Assembly: GCF_032925565.1 (NCBI RefSeq)
Contig: NZ_CP136708.1
Span: 806,001 to 870,000 of the forward strand
Length of the DNA stretch: 64,000 nt
DNA from: Alteromonas sp. CI.11.F.A3
Lineage (GTDB): Bacteria > Pseudomonadota > Gammaproteobacteria > Enterobacterales > Alteromonadaceae
Direction: 5' to 3'
This document shows, piece after piece, positions 17,331 to 26,977 of the stretch. Positions within the stretch are counted from its first letter, which is position 1. Each line of letters begins with the position of its first letter. Below the pieces are notes generated by a model. That model made no database searches. It was not told the origin of the DNA and saw only the letters and a program-made list of their open reading frames with translations. The translations under genes were made by a program, and so were the position numbers.

Positions 17331-18500
17331 ATGTTACTTCGACATCTTATTACCGCACTACTCGTTTTATTCAGTTTAGCTATGCTAGGTTGTGCTAGCA
17401 CTACGCCTGTTGTTGCCACGAATCCTTATCCAGCATTACACGATCATTTATTCCCCAGCTATGCGTCTTTTCCGATTGAGACACAAGAGCAAGTCTTTGC
17501 ACTTGAGGAAGATGCGCAGCTATTTGTAGATGAGGCTGTTTTTGAGTCAGGAGGAAAGACAACCAACGTAAAAGGGCTAATTTCCTCAATCTTTGATCAT
17601 TCTGAAATGGGGTTGTTGTACCGCAGCAATGCGAATTCGGTTGCCAGTGAGACGTTTAATAATCGTTCTGCCAACTGCCTTTCTTTATCAATCATGACTT
17701 ACGCCATGGCGCAGCACGCAGGCTACGATGCCACTTTTTATGAAGTAGATATACCTGAATACTGGACGCGACGAGATGGCTTTAGTTTTTTAAACGGCCA
17801 CGTCAATTTAACCATCAATGTACCTAAAGACCCATTAGTGACGAATATCGGGCCAAGTAGCGCAGATGTTGATTTTGATCCGCAAATGATTAGAACGCAT
17901 TTTCCACGGGTGCCTGTTACCAAGCGCCTTGTGCTGTCTATGTTCTATAACAATAAAGGTGCAGACGCGCTAATTGCGAACAGTTATACGCGGGCATACA
18001 GCTACTTTAGGGCTGCTGCAGTTTTATCACCTGAGTTACAACAAAGTTGGGTTAATTTAGGTGTGCTTTACCGTATGGTCGACGCATTTGAAGCCGCAGA
18101 GCAAAGTTATCAGTTTGCGTTAAATCTGGATGAGAACAATCTGACGGCGTGGGACAACTTGTCTATCTTGTATTACCACCAAGGGCTATTTGATAAATCA
18201 GCACAGATTAAAGCAAAGGTGGAGGCGCAACGAAAAGAAAACCCTTTTTACCATTTCATACTTGGGGAACAAGCTTTGGATGAAGGAGAGTTTGCAGACG
18301 CTTTAACACATTACCAGCGCGCACTTCGCTTAGACAATACAAGACACGAAGTGTTTTTTGGGTTGGCTAAAGTGTATTACGAGATAGGCGATATCAGTAA
18401 CGCTGAGCGTTACATCAAACGCGCCATCCAACTTGCACCCAATCCACAGGATGAGAACCGTTACATGAGTAAGCTTTCTAACATTGCTCTGAATTACTAA
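17331..18500 (+). CDS. TPR lipoprotein with transglutaminase/papain-like N-terminal region
   Basis: A 389-residue lipoprotein. The signal peptide ends in AMLGCAS, a good lipobox, with no Asp at +2, so outer-membrane sorting is likely. Residues ~85-170 contain NCLSLSIMTYAMAQHAGY and NGHVNLTI, a Cys...His arrangement like transglutaminase-like cysteine hydrolases. Residues ~215-385 are four or more tetratricopeptide repeats (for example AYSYFRAAAVLSPELQQSWV, then AEQSYQFALNLDENN). The start at 17331 has GGGGAGGG upstream; the longer frame begins at 17307. It is followed by a bidirectional terminator. Function unknown; the combination suggests an envelope protein-processing or scaffold role. Confidence 0.8.
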   Translation: MLLRHLITALLVLFSLAMLGCASTTPVVATNPYPALHDHLFPSYASFPIETQEQVFALEEDAQLFVDEAVFESGGKTTNVKGLISSIFDHSEMGLLYRSNANSVASETFNNRSANCLSLSIMTYAMAQHAGYDATFYEVDIPEYWTRRDGFSFLNGHVNLTINVPKDPLVTNIGPSSADVDFDPQMIRTHFPRVPVTKRLVLSMFYNNKGADALIANSYTRAYSYFRAAAVLSPELQQSWVNLGVLYRMVDAFEAAEQSYQFALNLDENNLTAWDNLSILYYHQGLFDKSAQIKAKVEAQRKENPFYHFILGEQALDEGEFADALTHYQRALRLDNTRHEVFFGLAKVYYEIGDISNAERYIKRAIQLAPNPQDENRYMSKLSNIALNY

Positions 18501-18576
18501 TTCATAACGACTAACGACTTACAAAACAACTAATGACCACTTACATGCGGCGAACGCACGAATAAATTGCACCAAC

Positions 18577-18608
18577 AAAAAAGCCACGTTTTAACGTGGC
18601 TTTTTTTT
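18577..18608. terminator. Bidirectional intrinsic terminator
   Basis: GCCACGTT (18583-18590), TT loop, AACGTGGC (18593-18600), flanked by an A-run and an 8-base T-run. It serves both the TPR lipoprotein gene and the convergent oxygenase gene. Confidence 0.9.
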
Positions 18609-18625
18609 AAAGAGAATAGCGCTCT

Positions 18626-19465
18626 TTAGATAACACCTAGCTCTTTCAAACGTTCCTGCAGATATGTGCCTGCAGTATGGCGTTCTGAAAGCTTCACATC
18701 TGGACGAGGGTGCAAGAACAATGGCAATGAAATACGGGATTTGGTCATGTCTGCGCCATCTGGATTCACTACACGGTGAGTCGTAGATGGGAAGTAGTGA
18801 CCCGATGCTTCTTGAAGCATATCGCCGATATTCACAATTAAGCTACCAAAATCGCAAGGTACGTCTAACCAGCTGCCATCTTGCGCTTTTACTTGTAATC
18901 CTGGCTCGTTAGAAGCTGGAAGAATAGTAATAAGGTTAATATCTTCGTGAGCCGCTGCGCGAATAGCATCTACTTCTTCTTCGCCACTTAGTGGTGGGTA
19001 GTGAAGTACACGTAATAGGGTCTGATCTGAATCTTTGATCATGTCGCCTAACGGTTGACTGTACTTGTCGCTTACTTCCTCTGGAGAGTGTTTTTCAATC
19101 CAGCCTAAAAGCTCAGAGGCAAGCGTGTTCGCTTCTGAATAGTACTGTGACAGCAAAGGACGAAGTTCGTCAGGACATTGACCCCAAGGGTAATAATGGA
19201 AGTACTCTTTAATATCTTTTTTCGTGAAGCCTTTGGCTACCTCAGAAACGCTTTGAGGGAAAAAGCCATCTTGCTTACCTTTGTTGTAAAGGTAGTCATT
19301 TTTTTCTTCACTATCGAAAAAGCCTTGCCAGCTATCATAAATGCCTTGCACAAGTGACTGTTGAATTGGGTGGTTTTTCAATACCCCAAAGCCCGTCTCT
19401 CGTAGTGACTTAACGAATTCTTCTTGGGCGTTTTCCGCCGTGTAATCAACAGCAACTAATTGCAT
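18626..19465 (-). CDS. 2OG-Fe(II) oxygenase, isopenicillin N synthase-like
   Basis: A 279-residue cytoplasmic non-heme iron dioxygenase. The N-terminal non-haem dioxygenase segment (GFGVLKNHPI) is followed by the double-stranded beta-helix core. Iron ligands are visible as H-x-D in AAHEDINLIT and the distal His in STTHRVVNP; the 2-oxoglutarate-binding R-x-S is KSRISLPLFL. The start ATG follows GGGATAAAG. Substrate unknown; bacterial relatives include ethylene-forming and various amino-acid or pyrimidine oxygenases. It stands alone between a terminator and nupC. Confidence 0.88.
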   Translation of the reverse strand: MQLVAVDYTAENAQEEFVKSLRETGFGVLKNHPIQQSLVQGIYDSWQGFFDSEEKNDYLYNKGKQDGFFPQSVSEVAKGFTKKDIKEYFHYYPWGQCPDELRPLLSQYYSEANTLASELLGWIEKHSPEEVSDKYSQPLGDMIKDSDQTLLRVLHYPPLSGEEEVDAIRAAAHEDINLITILPASNEPGLQVKAQDGSWLDVPCDFGSLIVNIGDMLQEASGHYFPSTTHRVVNPDGADMTKSRISLPLFLHPRPDVKLSERHTAGTYLQERLKELGVI

Positions 19466-19653
19466 AACTTTATCCCGTTTAATTTGATTGCGGCATTATA
19501 AGGGTAGACGGGCCGCCAAAAAAGCTTTGGTAGTTGACTTAAATCAATCAACGTCATCTAAGATGCCTAATGTAATCAATGTAGACCATTTAGTCTACAT
19601 TTGGGCAATAACTTAGCCTTAAACTTAATCTAGTATTAGTTCAATCTAATCGT

Positions 19654-20865
19654 TTAGCCAAGTGTTAAGTAAAAGCCAGCGAGTGCTGCGCTCATCAAGT
19701 TTGATAACGTTGCTGCAATAACCGCCTTTAAGCCTAAATGAGCAATTTCTTTTCTGCGTGTCGGAGCCATAGCACCAATACCACCCATCAAAATAGCAAT
19801 AGAAGACAAGTTTGCAAAACCACAAAGTGCAAAAGTGACAATAGCTTGTGTTGATTCAGATAACTCTGAACGTACATCAAGGTAGCTCAGGTAGGCCACG
19901 AATTCGTTAACTACCATTTTCTGACCGATGAAGCTTCCTGCTATTTGGGCTTCTTCCCATGGAACGCCAATTGCCCATGCTAGAGGTTGAAGTATGTAAC
20001 CCATGATCCCTTCAAAGGTGACATTTTCATAACCTAATAAACCACCTGTCCAGCCAACTAGACCGTTGAACATGGCAATAAGGGCGATGAATGCAAGAAG
20101 CATAGCGCCCACGTTCAATGCGAGCGTCATCCCAGATGCAGCGCCGCTAGCTGCTGCATCGAAGACGTTGGCATAGCCTGAGTCTTCTGAATCTATTTCG
20201 CTTAAGCCGTCTTTAGGTTCTTCTGTTTCTGGCAGAATAATCTTTGCCATTAACATACCACCAGGGGCTGCCATAAAGCTTGCTGCGAGTAGGTATTTTA
20301 AGTCAACGCCCATACCTGCATAACCTGCCATTACGGAACCTGCAATAGAGGCAAGGCCACCTACCATCACGGCAAATAGCTCAGAACGCGTCATATGAGG
20401 TATGAAGGGACGAACGACCAATGGAGCTTCTGTCTGCCCTACAAATATATTTGCTGCCGCTGACATAGATTCAGGGCGGCTGGTTCTCAATACCTTTTGG
20501 AGGAAACCACCAATTACTTTAATAATTAAACCCATCACTTTTAAGTGATACAGCACAGCAATAAGTGATGAAAAGAAAACGATAACGGGTAAAACATTGA
20601 AAGCAAATATAAAGGCAATAGATTTATCGCCAATAGGGCCAAACAGGAAGTTAATACCGTCTTGGCTGTAGGCAATGATGTTAGCAACAAACCCCGTCGC
20701 TGCTAACAGAACTTCTTTGCCAGGCTCAGAATACAGAACAAATGCACCGATTAAAGCTTGCATAGCAAAGGCGCCACCAACAGTACGCAAACTAATGCTG
20801 CGTTTCGCCGACGAGAGCGCGAATGCAATACCTAAAAGGACTGCAATGCCCAGTAAACTCACCAT
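19654..20865 (-). CDS. NupC/CNT-family concentrative nucleoside transporter
   Basis: A 403-residue inner-membrane nucleoside/cation symporter of the CNT family with the N-terminal, core ([18 protein letters not shown]) and C-terminal nucleoside-recognition segments ([22 protein letters not shown]). The length matches NupC (~400). Ribosome site AAAGGA lies 8 bases before the ATG. It is the second gene of a two-gene operon: uridine kinase ends 12 bases upstream. Import plus phosphorylation points to pyrimidine nucleoside salvage. Confidence 0.93.
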   Translation of the reverse strand: MVSLLGIAVLLGIAFALSSAKRSISLRTVGGAFAMQALIGAFVLYSEPGKEVLLAATGFVANIIAYSQDGINFLFGPIGDKSIAFIFAFNVLPVIVFFSSLIAVLYHLKVMGLIIKVIGGFLQKVLRTSRPESMSAAANIFVGQTEAPLVVRPFIPHMTRSELFAVMVGGLASIAGSVMAGYAGMGVDLKYLLAASFMAAPGGMLMAKIILPETEEPKDGLSEIDSEDSGYANVFDAAASGAASGMTLALNVGAMLLAFIALIAMFNGLVGWTGGLLGYENVTFEGIMGYILQPLAWAIGVPWEEAQIAGSFIGQKMVVNEFVAYLSYLDVRSELSESTQAIVTFALCGFANLSSIAILMGGIGAMAPTRRKEIAHLGLKAVIAATLSNLMSAALAGFYLTLG

Positions 20866-20877
20866 AATATCAATCCT

Positions 20878-21501
20878 TTATAGAAGCGCTTGCTGTATGT
20901 GAGATTTGATCACATCTAGAGCAATTTGGTTTTTACCACCTTGTGTAACTACTACATCAGCAGTGAACCGGCTTGGCTCGATAAATTGGTGATACATCGG
21001 TTTTACAGTTTCTTCGTACTGTTTGGCAACTGACTCGATAGTGCGTCCACGTTCTTTGATATCTCGTATCATGCGGCGCATAAGACAGATATCCAGTGGG
21101 GTATCGACAAAGATTTTCACGTCATAAAGTGGCAGAAGATCTGCACGAGCAAGCAGCATAATTCCTTCAAGAATAATAACTGGTGCTGGGTTCAAACGTT
21201 CAGTGTCAGGCAGGCGAGTATGCGTTTTAAAGCAGTAATGAGGATAATCAATAGGTTGACCATCTCTAAGTGCCTGCAAATGCGCTTTAAGCAATTCATG
21301 CTCAAATGCATTGGGATGATCGTAGTTGTTTTTTTCTCGTGCTTCCATGGGCAAGTGGTCTTGAGCGCGATAGTAGTGATCTTCGCGAAGCACTTGCACA
21401 GGCCTTCCTTGAGCAGAGAAGCCGTTAAACAAATTTTCGGTAAACAGTGACTTTCCAGAGCCTGAAGCTCCAGAAATGGCAATAATTAAAGGCGATTGCA
21501 T
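20878..21501 (-). CDS. udk: Uridine kinase
   Basis: A 207-residue cytoplasmic P-loop kinase that phosphorylates uridine and cytidine to UMP and CMP. The Walker A loop is G11-ASGSGKS18. The conserved family blocks EDHYY, NYDHPNAFEHELL, KTHTR, ILEGIMLL, FVDTPLDICLMRR and a C-terminal GGKN are all present, and the length is close to E. coli Udk (213). First gene of the udk-nupC operon. The upstream gap 21502-21689 holds its promoter and no other feature I can support. Confidence 0.95.
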   Translation of the reverse strand: MQSPLIIAISGASGSGKSLFTENLFNGFSAQGRPVQVLREDHYYRAQDHLPMEAREKNNYDHPNAFEHELLKAHLQALRDGQPIDYPHYCFKTHTRLPDTERLNPAPVIILEGIMLLARADLLPLYDVKIFVDTPLDICLMRRMIRDIKERGRTIESVAKQYEETVKPMYHQFIEPSRFTADVVVTQGGKNQIALDVIKSHIQQALL

Positions 21502-21689
21502 AATTCTAGAAAGCTGATTTTATTGGAGCAAAGATACGCGTTTAGCCTCTATGAATCAATGTTATATTCATACCAATTGGTCAAATGGATCGCTATTTGC
21601 TAGCTGAATCAATAACATTCGCTTATTTTGAGCGCGTTTTCATTCCTAAATTTATTTTCATATCACTGTCATAATTGATTAAAAAATAG

Positions 21690-22652
21690 CTAGTTCCCAA
21701 TAATTTCCACATCTTCAGGGGACAAACTGGTAAGCGCATAAGAGTGTTGTTTTGAACGAGAGCCTTCCCCCTGAGCTCGTGGAGGGTAATAACGTTCTTT
21801 TTCCTCAGGGTACAAGGCAAACACTTCATCTAACGACGCGCGAATCTCGCTTAAGGTTTTATCTAAGTTGGCGTTAAAGTCTGGCCTTTTACGTTTGGTA
21901 TGCCCTAGTTCAATCAATCGTGAAAAGGCTTTATTAGCTAGTGCTATCAGCTCAATCGGCACATCTTTGTGCGGTGGAAGTGGGTGCTCTGGGTTCTCGG
22001 TGCAATATTTAACGAGTGCCGTATAAAAGCAAAGGGGCTTGTTTTGCAATATAACAACGGTGTCATTTACGCTATTGCCTAACGTTTTATCTCGCAAATT
22101 AATAACAAGTTTGGGCTTAGGTGGGGCAACTAACTCTTCATTGATAATGTGCTTTGCTTTTCGCTGCCTAGGAATAGCAAACGCTGGCCCAAGCAGCACC
22201 GATACTATCAACGCCCACCAACTCATCGTCAGGTTTTGATACATAGGAAGCGATTGCATAGTTAGCGTAATTTTTTGCTCTGCATTTTCGAATATAAAAG
22301 TATGGGGTAAGCTGTACTCGGGATACGTTTCATCAGCATTTACACCCTGAATTGAGGTGACTCTAATCGGGTAATTGTCAGCGGCTAAATCTTCGTTGAT
22401 AGTTTCAATATACCGACCTACCGCATACGTATTTACGGGGGTATTTAGCGTTGCATTCCCAACATCAAGAAACGCACTGTCTAATATAATTCTTCTTTCT
22501 ACGTTGTCTTTCGCATTATGGCGAGCAGACTGAATACCAATAACCTGACCAAACGTACTGATGATTTGAAGTACCGCAAAAAGTATCAGTACACAAATTA
22601 GGGTAAACGGGCGAACAGTTGACATCATACTACTCATCTTTGCTACATCCAT
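21690..22652 (-). CDS. Two-helix membrane protein with cytoplasmic winged-helix-like C-terminus
   Basis: Not recognised as a named family. 320 residues: a short N-terminus, membrane helix ~16-37, a periplasmic part ~40-140, membrane helix ~143-160 followed by basic PRQRKAKH (so the rest is cytoplasmic), and a cytoplasmic domain ~175-320. The block VVILQNKPLCFYTALVKYC followed after a gap by a charged helix (ANLDKTLSEIRASLDEVF) is suggestive of an OmpR-type winged helix but is not conclusive. The start overlaps the upstream PhnD-like gene by 23 bases; ATGs at 22637 and 22628 are alternatives, and none has a strong ribosome site, which fits translational coupling. The pair looks like a sensor and an effector. 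Confidence 0.6.
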   Translation of the reverse strand: MDVAKMSSMMSTVRPFTLICVLILFAVLQIISTFGQVIGIQSARHNAKDNVERRIILDSAFLDVGNATLNTPVNTYAVGRYIETINEDLAADNYPIRVTSIQGVNADETYPEYSLPHTFIFENAEQKITLTMQSLPMYQNLTMSWWALIVSVLLGPAFAIPRQRKAKHIINEELVAPPKPKLVINLRDKTLGNSVNDTVVILQNKPLCFYTALVKYCTENPEHPLPPHKDVPIELIALANKAFSRLIELGHTKRKRPDFNANLDKTLSEIRASLDEVFALYPEEKERYYPPRAQGEGSRSKQHSYALTSLSPEDVEIIGN

Positions 22653-23532
22653 TCACGAGAACGAGAGTTTTGTAATAGGGGCGTGAGTGAGAATCGGCGA
22701 TATCTTTCACTACAGACTGCATGGCGCAAAGTAAATCGGTGTTTTGCATTTGCATTTTTAAAAACCATTGCATGCCGCTAACGCTCTTTAGTAGAGGGGT
22801 AGCATAGTTCTTAGACAAAATTTGCTCATCTTCTTCAGCCCAATACGATGAGATAATATCGACTTCTCCCGCAAGCAATGCTCTGCGCAAATCTTTGTGG
22901 GAATTGAAGTACACAATGTCTACGTTGTTCTCAGTTAACCCAAGATTTTGAAGTATGGTTTTTGGAACGATGTGACCTGAGCGGCTGGAAGGGTAATCGA
23001 GCAGCCCAATTCGTTTGCCAAGCAAGTACTCTTTTTCAAGCAGGGGCTTTTCACGTTGAGATATAAAGAAAGCGCTGTAATTAGGGTGCGATGCTATTAA
23101 AGTTAAACCATAAATTTGATCTGCACCGAAGGCATCTACTACATTACGTTTAATCAACGCTAAATCGACCACGCCATGGTTTATATATCGAAAGGTATCG
23201 TAGTCGCTTTGCCCGACGATGACCCTGACTTGGCCAAATTGCCTTTTGATGATTTTGTTATCGCATAAACGTTCTAAGGCCATATTCGCGATAGAGCCAT
23301 CTGTGACATACACTGAAAAGATGTCTAGGTTGTTTTGTAACTCGGTTTGGCAGGTTAAAGTTCGACCAGTTTGAGGGGGCACCGGAATAAATTCTATTTT
23401 CTGTGAAAAATAGCCAGCGCTGCCGCAAACAAGTGCGGCAATAAGGAGTATGATCCACCTTCCGGTAGCAATAATTCTGACTTTTGGCAAAAAAATAACC
23501 AAATGAGTTAGTGATTTATGTGCTAATTTCAT
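22630..23532 (-). CDS. Membrane-anchored PhnD-like substrate-binding protein
   Basis: A 300-residue protein with an N-terminal membrane anchor (about 27-44, WIILLIAALVCGSAGYF) and a periplasmic domain like the phosphate/phosphonate-binding PhnD family: FSVYVTDGS, the hinge area VDLALIKRNVVDAFG, GKRIGLLDYPSSRSGHIVPK (the S-x-S-G anion-binding loop) and VDIVYFNSHKDLRRALLAGEVD. No ABC permease or ATPase is nearby, so it may sense rather than transport. Its last 23 bases overlap the next gene. It is divergent from the Oar-like TonB receptor across 393 bases. Confidence 0.75.
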   Translation of the reverse strand: MKLAHKSLTHLVIFLPKVRIIATGRWIILLIAALVCGSAGYFSQKIEFIPVPPQTGRTLTCQTELQNNLDIFSVYVTDGSIANMALERLCDNKIIKRQFGQVRVIVGQSDYDTFRYINHGVVDLALIKRNVVDAFGADQIYGLTLIASHPNYSAFFISQREKPLLEKEYLLGKRIGLLDYPSSRSGHIVPKTILQNLGLTENNVDIVYFNSHKDLRRALLAGEVDIISSYWAEEDEQILSKNYATPLLKSVSGMQWFLKMQMQNTDLLCAMQSVVKDIADSHSRPYYKTLVLVNGCSKDE

Positions 23533-23713
23533 CAGCTAAGGTTATTTATTGCAATAGGTAAATTTATTTTAATTGGTTATAGTCATGAAAAATAAGTGCT
23601 TTTTACAAATCAGACTGAATTTTGTTAAACGCTGTTTATTAGTCCATGATATGTCATCAATAGAAACCACAAGAACAAGTCAGACGACCTTGGTTTTGAT
23701 AAGTAAAATAACT

Positions 23714-23727
23714 TGACCAAATGGTCA
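23714..23727. promoter_or_regulatory. Dyad TGACCA-AA-TGGTCA, candidate operator
   Basis: A perfect inverted repeat with six-base arms and a two-base spacer, about 200 bases before the receptor start. Such compact dyads are typical of TetR-like or similar dimeric repressors. No binding protein can be named. Confidence 0.45.
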
Positions 23728-23860
23728 GGTGTGTGGTGCAAAAAATGCGATGAAATCACGTCACGGAATTGACGAAATATACAAAACTGTAATAAATATG
23801 ACACGAAGGTCTATAACAATTTCATCCACTCAAAGAAGTCTTTTAGTCAATATCAGAGGT

Positions 23861-23887
23861 CGTAGAGGGGAATAAATTCCCTCTACG
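23861..23887 (+). promoter_or_regulatory. Leader hairpin 39 bases before the TonB receptor start
   Basis: CGTAGAGGGGAAT pairs with ATTCCCTCTACG around a two-base loop (12 pairs, one bulged G). It is followed by an A-run, not a T-run, so it is not a terminator on this strand. It probably stabilises or regulates the receptor mRNA leader. Confidence 0.5.
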
Positions 23888-23925
23888 CTAAAAAAAAAGA
23901 ATTTTAAACAAAAAGGGAAACACAC

Positions 23926-26900
23926 ATGTACTCATCAGCTAAGCTCAGCCGCGTTGCTGCAGCAGTTGCACTAACAGTGGGTCTAACCACGACTGCAATG
24001 GCTCAAGTAACGTCTTCAGATATGAATGGCCAGATAGTCGGTCCAAACGGCAACCCTGCTGTTGGAACCGTAGTTAAAGTAACTCACGTACCAACTGGTG
24101 CGGTTAAATCAGTCACGGTAAATAGTGCTGGTACATTTAACCTTCGTGGTTTACGTGTAGGTGGTCCTTACACTGTTGAAATCGACTCAGATGAATTCGC
24201 AGATCAAACTATCAGCGACATTTACCTAGAACTTGGTGAAGCGGCAACTATCCAAAGAACACTTGAATCTGCAGCTAACTACGAAAATATCGTAGTAACC
24301 GCTTCTCAAGTAGGTAGCTTGGCATTCGGTCAAACTGGTCCTTCAGCAAACTTTGACTTGGCAACACTTCAACAAGCGCCAGCGATCAACCGTGATATCA
24401 CTGATATCGTTCGTATTGACCCTCGTATCTATGTGAATGAAGGCGGTAGCGGTGGTATCCAGTGTGTTGGTAAAAGCCCACGTTTTAACAGTTTGACTGT
24501 TGATGGCGTTCGCATGAATGACCTTTTCGGTCTTAACTCGAACGGTTACCCTACAGAAAGAATGCCTTTCTCTTTTGACGCTATCGAAGGTGTGTCAGTA
24601 GAAATTGCTCCTTTTGATGTAATCTACGGCGGTTTCTCTGCGTGTAACATCAGTGCAGTAAGTAAAACAGGTACCAACGAAGTTCACGGTTCTGCGTTCT
24701 ACGACTATGGTAGCGACAGCCTACGTGGTGACTCTCTTGAAGGTGATGATATCAACCTTGGTAGTTACACTGAAAAACGTTACGGCTTCACAGTGGGTGC
24801 ACCGCTGATTAAAGATAAGCTATTTGTTTTTGCTGCTTACGAAAAACTAGAAGGCGCGAACACATTTGACCGTGGTGCCATTGGTTCTGGCGCAATTAAT
24901 GAAGTAGCGCTTTCACAAGCACAACTTGAGCAGATTCAATCTGTTTCTCAGTCATTGTATAACTTTGATGCTGGTACAACGCCACTTAGCATGCCTAACG
25001 AAGATGAAAAGCTTCTTGTTAAGTTAGACTGGAACATCAACGAAAACCACCGTTTTGCGTTTACCTATAACTACAACGATGGTAACAACTTCTCAGAATC
25101 TGACGGCGACGCAGATGAGTTTGAACTATCAAGCCACATCTACGAGCGTGGCGCAGAGCTACAATCATTTGTTGGTGTACTTTACTCAGACTGGACAGAC
25201 AAATTCTCGACTGAAATTCGTATTTCTCGCACTGAGCTAGATAACCTACAGCGTTCTATGTACGGTGACGGCACTCCAGGCGGCAACGATTTCGGCGAAA
25301 TCAAAATCGAACTTGGTAATGACACAGATGATTCTTCTGATGATTTAACCGTTTTCTTAGGTTCTGATGACAGTCGTCAAGCGAACGACCTAGATTGGGA
25401 AGCGCTTAGCCTAATGTTCCGTGGTAACTATTACTTCGACAACGGCCACGCGTTAACTTTCGGTTACGAGAGCGACAAACTAGATATCTACAACCTTTTC
25501 GTTCAGCACTCTGAAACATCTATTACTTTTGAAAGCCTAGATGATTTCGCTAACGGAACTAATGCAGAAATTGAATACGGTTATGCTTATTCTGGCAACC
25601 TATTAGACCGTGCTGCAGAGTGGGGTTACACGTCACACTCTACTTACGCACAAGATGAGTTCTATCTTACTGATGATTTAAAAGTTGTTGCTGGTTTACG
25701 TTATGACTGGATTACAACATCAGACGAGCCTGTTGGAAACGTTGATTTCGCAATTGAGAACGGTTACGACAATACGGCTAACCTAGATGGACTTAGCTTG
25801 CTACAACCACGTGTTGGCCTTAACTACACAGTAAGTGATTCAACTGAACTACGTGGTGGTGTTGGCTTGTTCTCAGGCGGTAACCCGAACGTATGGATGA
25901 CAAACAACTATCAAAACACCAATGTTGTTGGTGGTGAAGTTGATGGTGAATACGCCAACTTATTCGACGGCAGTGTTACATGGGTTAACACAGAAGACGG
26001 CGTAACTGCTGGTCCTGGTTACTCAGTACCTTCTGATTTAGACGAAGCAATGTCTTCTGGTGCAGGTAGTAACTTTGAAAGTAACAACCTAGATCCAGGC
26101 TTCGAAATGCCTCGCGAATGGAAAATTTCTGCGGGTATGACTCACATCAATGACGAAGACTACGTATTTAACTTAGATTTCCTTCTAAGTGTGACGCAGA
26201 AACAAGCCATGATTAAATATGTGGGTCTTGAGCGTGTAGGTACAACTGACGAAGGTTACCCTGATTATGATTCAGTAGGTTACGGTTCACTTGAACTGAC
26301 TAACTCTGATGAAGATTCAGTGTCTTACTCACTAACAGCGACCATGAACAAGTCTTGGGATAACGGTATTACTTTCACCGGTGGTTATAACTACAGCCAC
26401 GCTGAAGATGTACAACCAATGACGAGTTCAGTAGCGTTCTCTAACTTCCAGTACAGAGCATTTACTGACATTAACGAAGAAGTATCTTCAGTGTCTGATT
26501 GGAATATCGAGCACCGCTTTACTGCTGACCTTCGTTACACCACTGAACTTATCGACGGTTACAGCACTATCTTCTCTGCTTACGCAGTAGCGCAGTCTGG
26601 TCGTCCGTTTAGTTACACCATCAGTGGTAACTCTGTATATGGCTACACGCCATACCTTGAAGGTAACAACGTGTTACCGATTGGTGCAGAGCGTAACGAC
26701 CAAACTAGCCCTTGGTGGTTCAAAATGGATATCGCAGTTAGACAAAATATTCCTGCGTTCCGTGAAGATCACTCAGCTCAGGTTTACTTCGTAATGAATA
26801 ACTTCACCAACTTCATCAATGATGAATGGGGTATTTTGGAAGAAGTTAACTTCAATACTGCTGCGCTAGGTACATCATCTCCTGAAAGTCGTCAGGGTGA

Positions 26901-26946
26901 TGCATCACTTTGGGAAATGCGTGTAGGTATTGACTACCGCTTCTAA
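23926..26946 (+). CDS. Oar-like TonB-dependent receptor with carboxypeptidase-regulatory domain
   Basis: A 1006-residue outer-membrane protein. Signal peptide MYSSAKLSRVAAAVALTVG...AMA; residues ~30-115 form a carboxypeptidase-regulatory-like beta domain (GPNGNPAVGTVVKVTH, AGTFNLRGLRVGGPYTVEI); a plug from ~120 (ENIVVTASQVG, then NSLTVDGVRMNDLFG) with two cysteines that could form a disulphide; then a 22-strand-type barrel ending in aromatic Phe (MRVGIDYRF). This is the Oar/OmpA-related class common in Alteromonadales, used for peptides, polysaccharides or other large substrates; the ligand is not predictable. Codon use looks highly biased, which suggests strong expression. A good terminator follows. 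Confidence 0.92.
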   Translation: MYSSAKLSRVAAAVALTVGLTTTAMAQVTSSDMNGQIVGPNGNPAVGTVVKVTHVPTGAVKSVTVNSAGTFNLRGLRVGGPYTVEIDSDEFADQTISDIYLELGEAATIQRTLESAANYENIVVTASQVGSLAFGQTGPSANFDLATLQQAPAINRDITDIVRIDPRIYVNEGGSGGIQCVGKSPRFNSLTVDGVRMNDLFGLNSNGYPTERMPFSFDAIEGVSVEIAPFDVIYGGFSACNISAVSKTGTNEVHGSAFYDYGSDSLRGDSLEGDDINLGSYTEKRYGFTVGAPLIKDKLFVFAAYEKLEGANTFDRGAIGSGAINEVALSQAQLEQIQSVSQSLYNFDAGTTPLSMPNEDEKLLVKLDWNINENHRFAFTYNYNDGNNFSESDGDADEFELSSHIYERGAELQSFVGVLYSDWTDKFSTEIRISRTELDNLQRSMYGDGTPGGNDFGEIKIELGNDTDDSSDDLTVFLGSDDSRQANDLDWEALSLMFRGNYYFDNGHALTFGYESDKLDIYNLFVQHSETSITFESLDDFANGTNAEIEYGYAYSGNLLDRAAEWGYTSHSTYAQDEFYLTDDLKVVAGLRYDWITTSDEPVGNVDFAIENGYDNTANLDGLSLLQPRVGLNYTVSDSTELRGGVGLFSGGNPNVWMTNNYQNTNVVGGEVDGEYANLFDGSVTWVNTEDGVTAGPGYSVPSDLDEAMSSGAGSNFESNNLDPGFEMPREWKISAGMTHINDEDYVFNLDFLLSVTQKQAMIKYVGLERVGTTDEGYPDYDSVGYGSLELTNSDEDSVSYSLTATMNKSWDNGITFTGGYNYSHAEDVQPMTSSVAFSNFQYRAFTDINEEVSSVSDWNIEHRFTADLRYTTELIDGYSTIFSAYAVAQSGRPFSYTISGNSVYGYTPYLEGNNVLPIGAERNDQTSPWWFKMDIAVRQNIPAFREDHSAQVYFVMNNFTNFINDEWGILEEVNFNTAALGTSSPESRQGDASLWEMRVGIDYRF

Positions 26947-26977
26947 GCAACAGTTTAAAAAACAGTTGTAGTGTTAA

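Larger units (their letters stand above)
23533..23925. other. Divergent intergenic region before Oar-like receptor
   Basis: A 393-base gap between the PhnD-like gene and the TonB receptor. It contains a 14-base dyad (23714-23727) and a 12-pair leader hairpin (23861-23887), entered separately. I see no small gene in it. Confidence 0.6.

Noticed and set aside
21565..21590. ATACCAATTGG word resembling the end of the 49.5 kb element
   Set aside because: Only ATACCAAT is shared with the terminal repeat, with no second arm nearby; too short to call a fragment.
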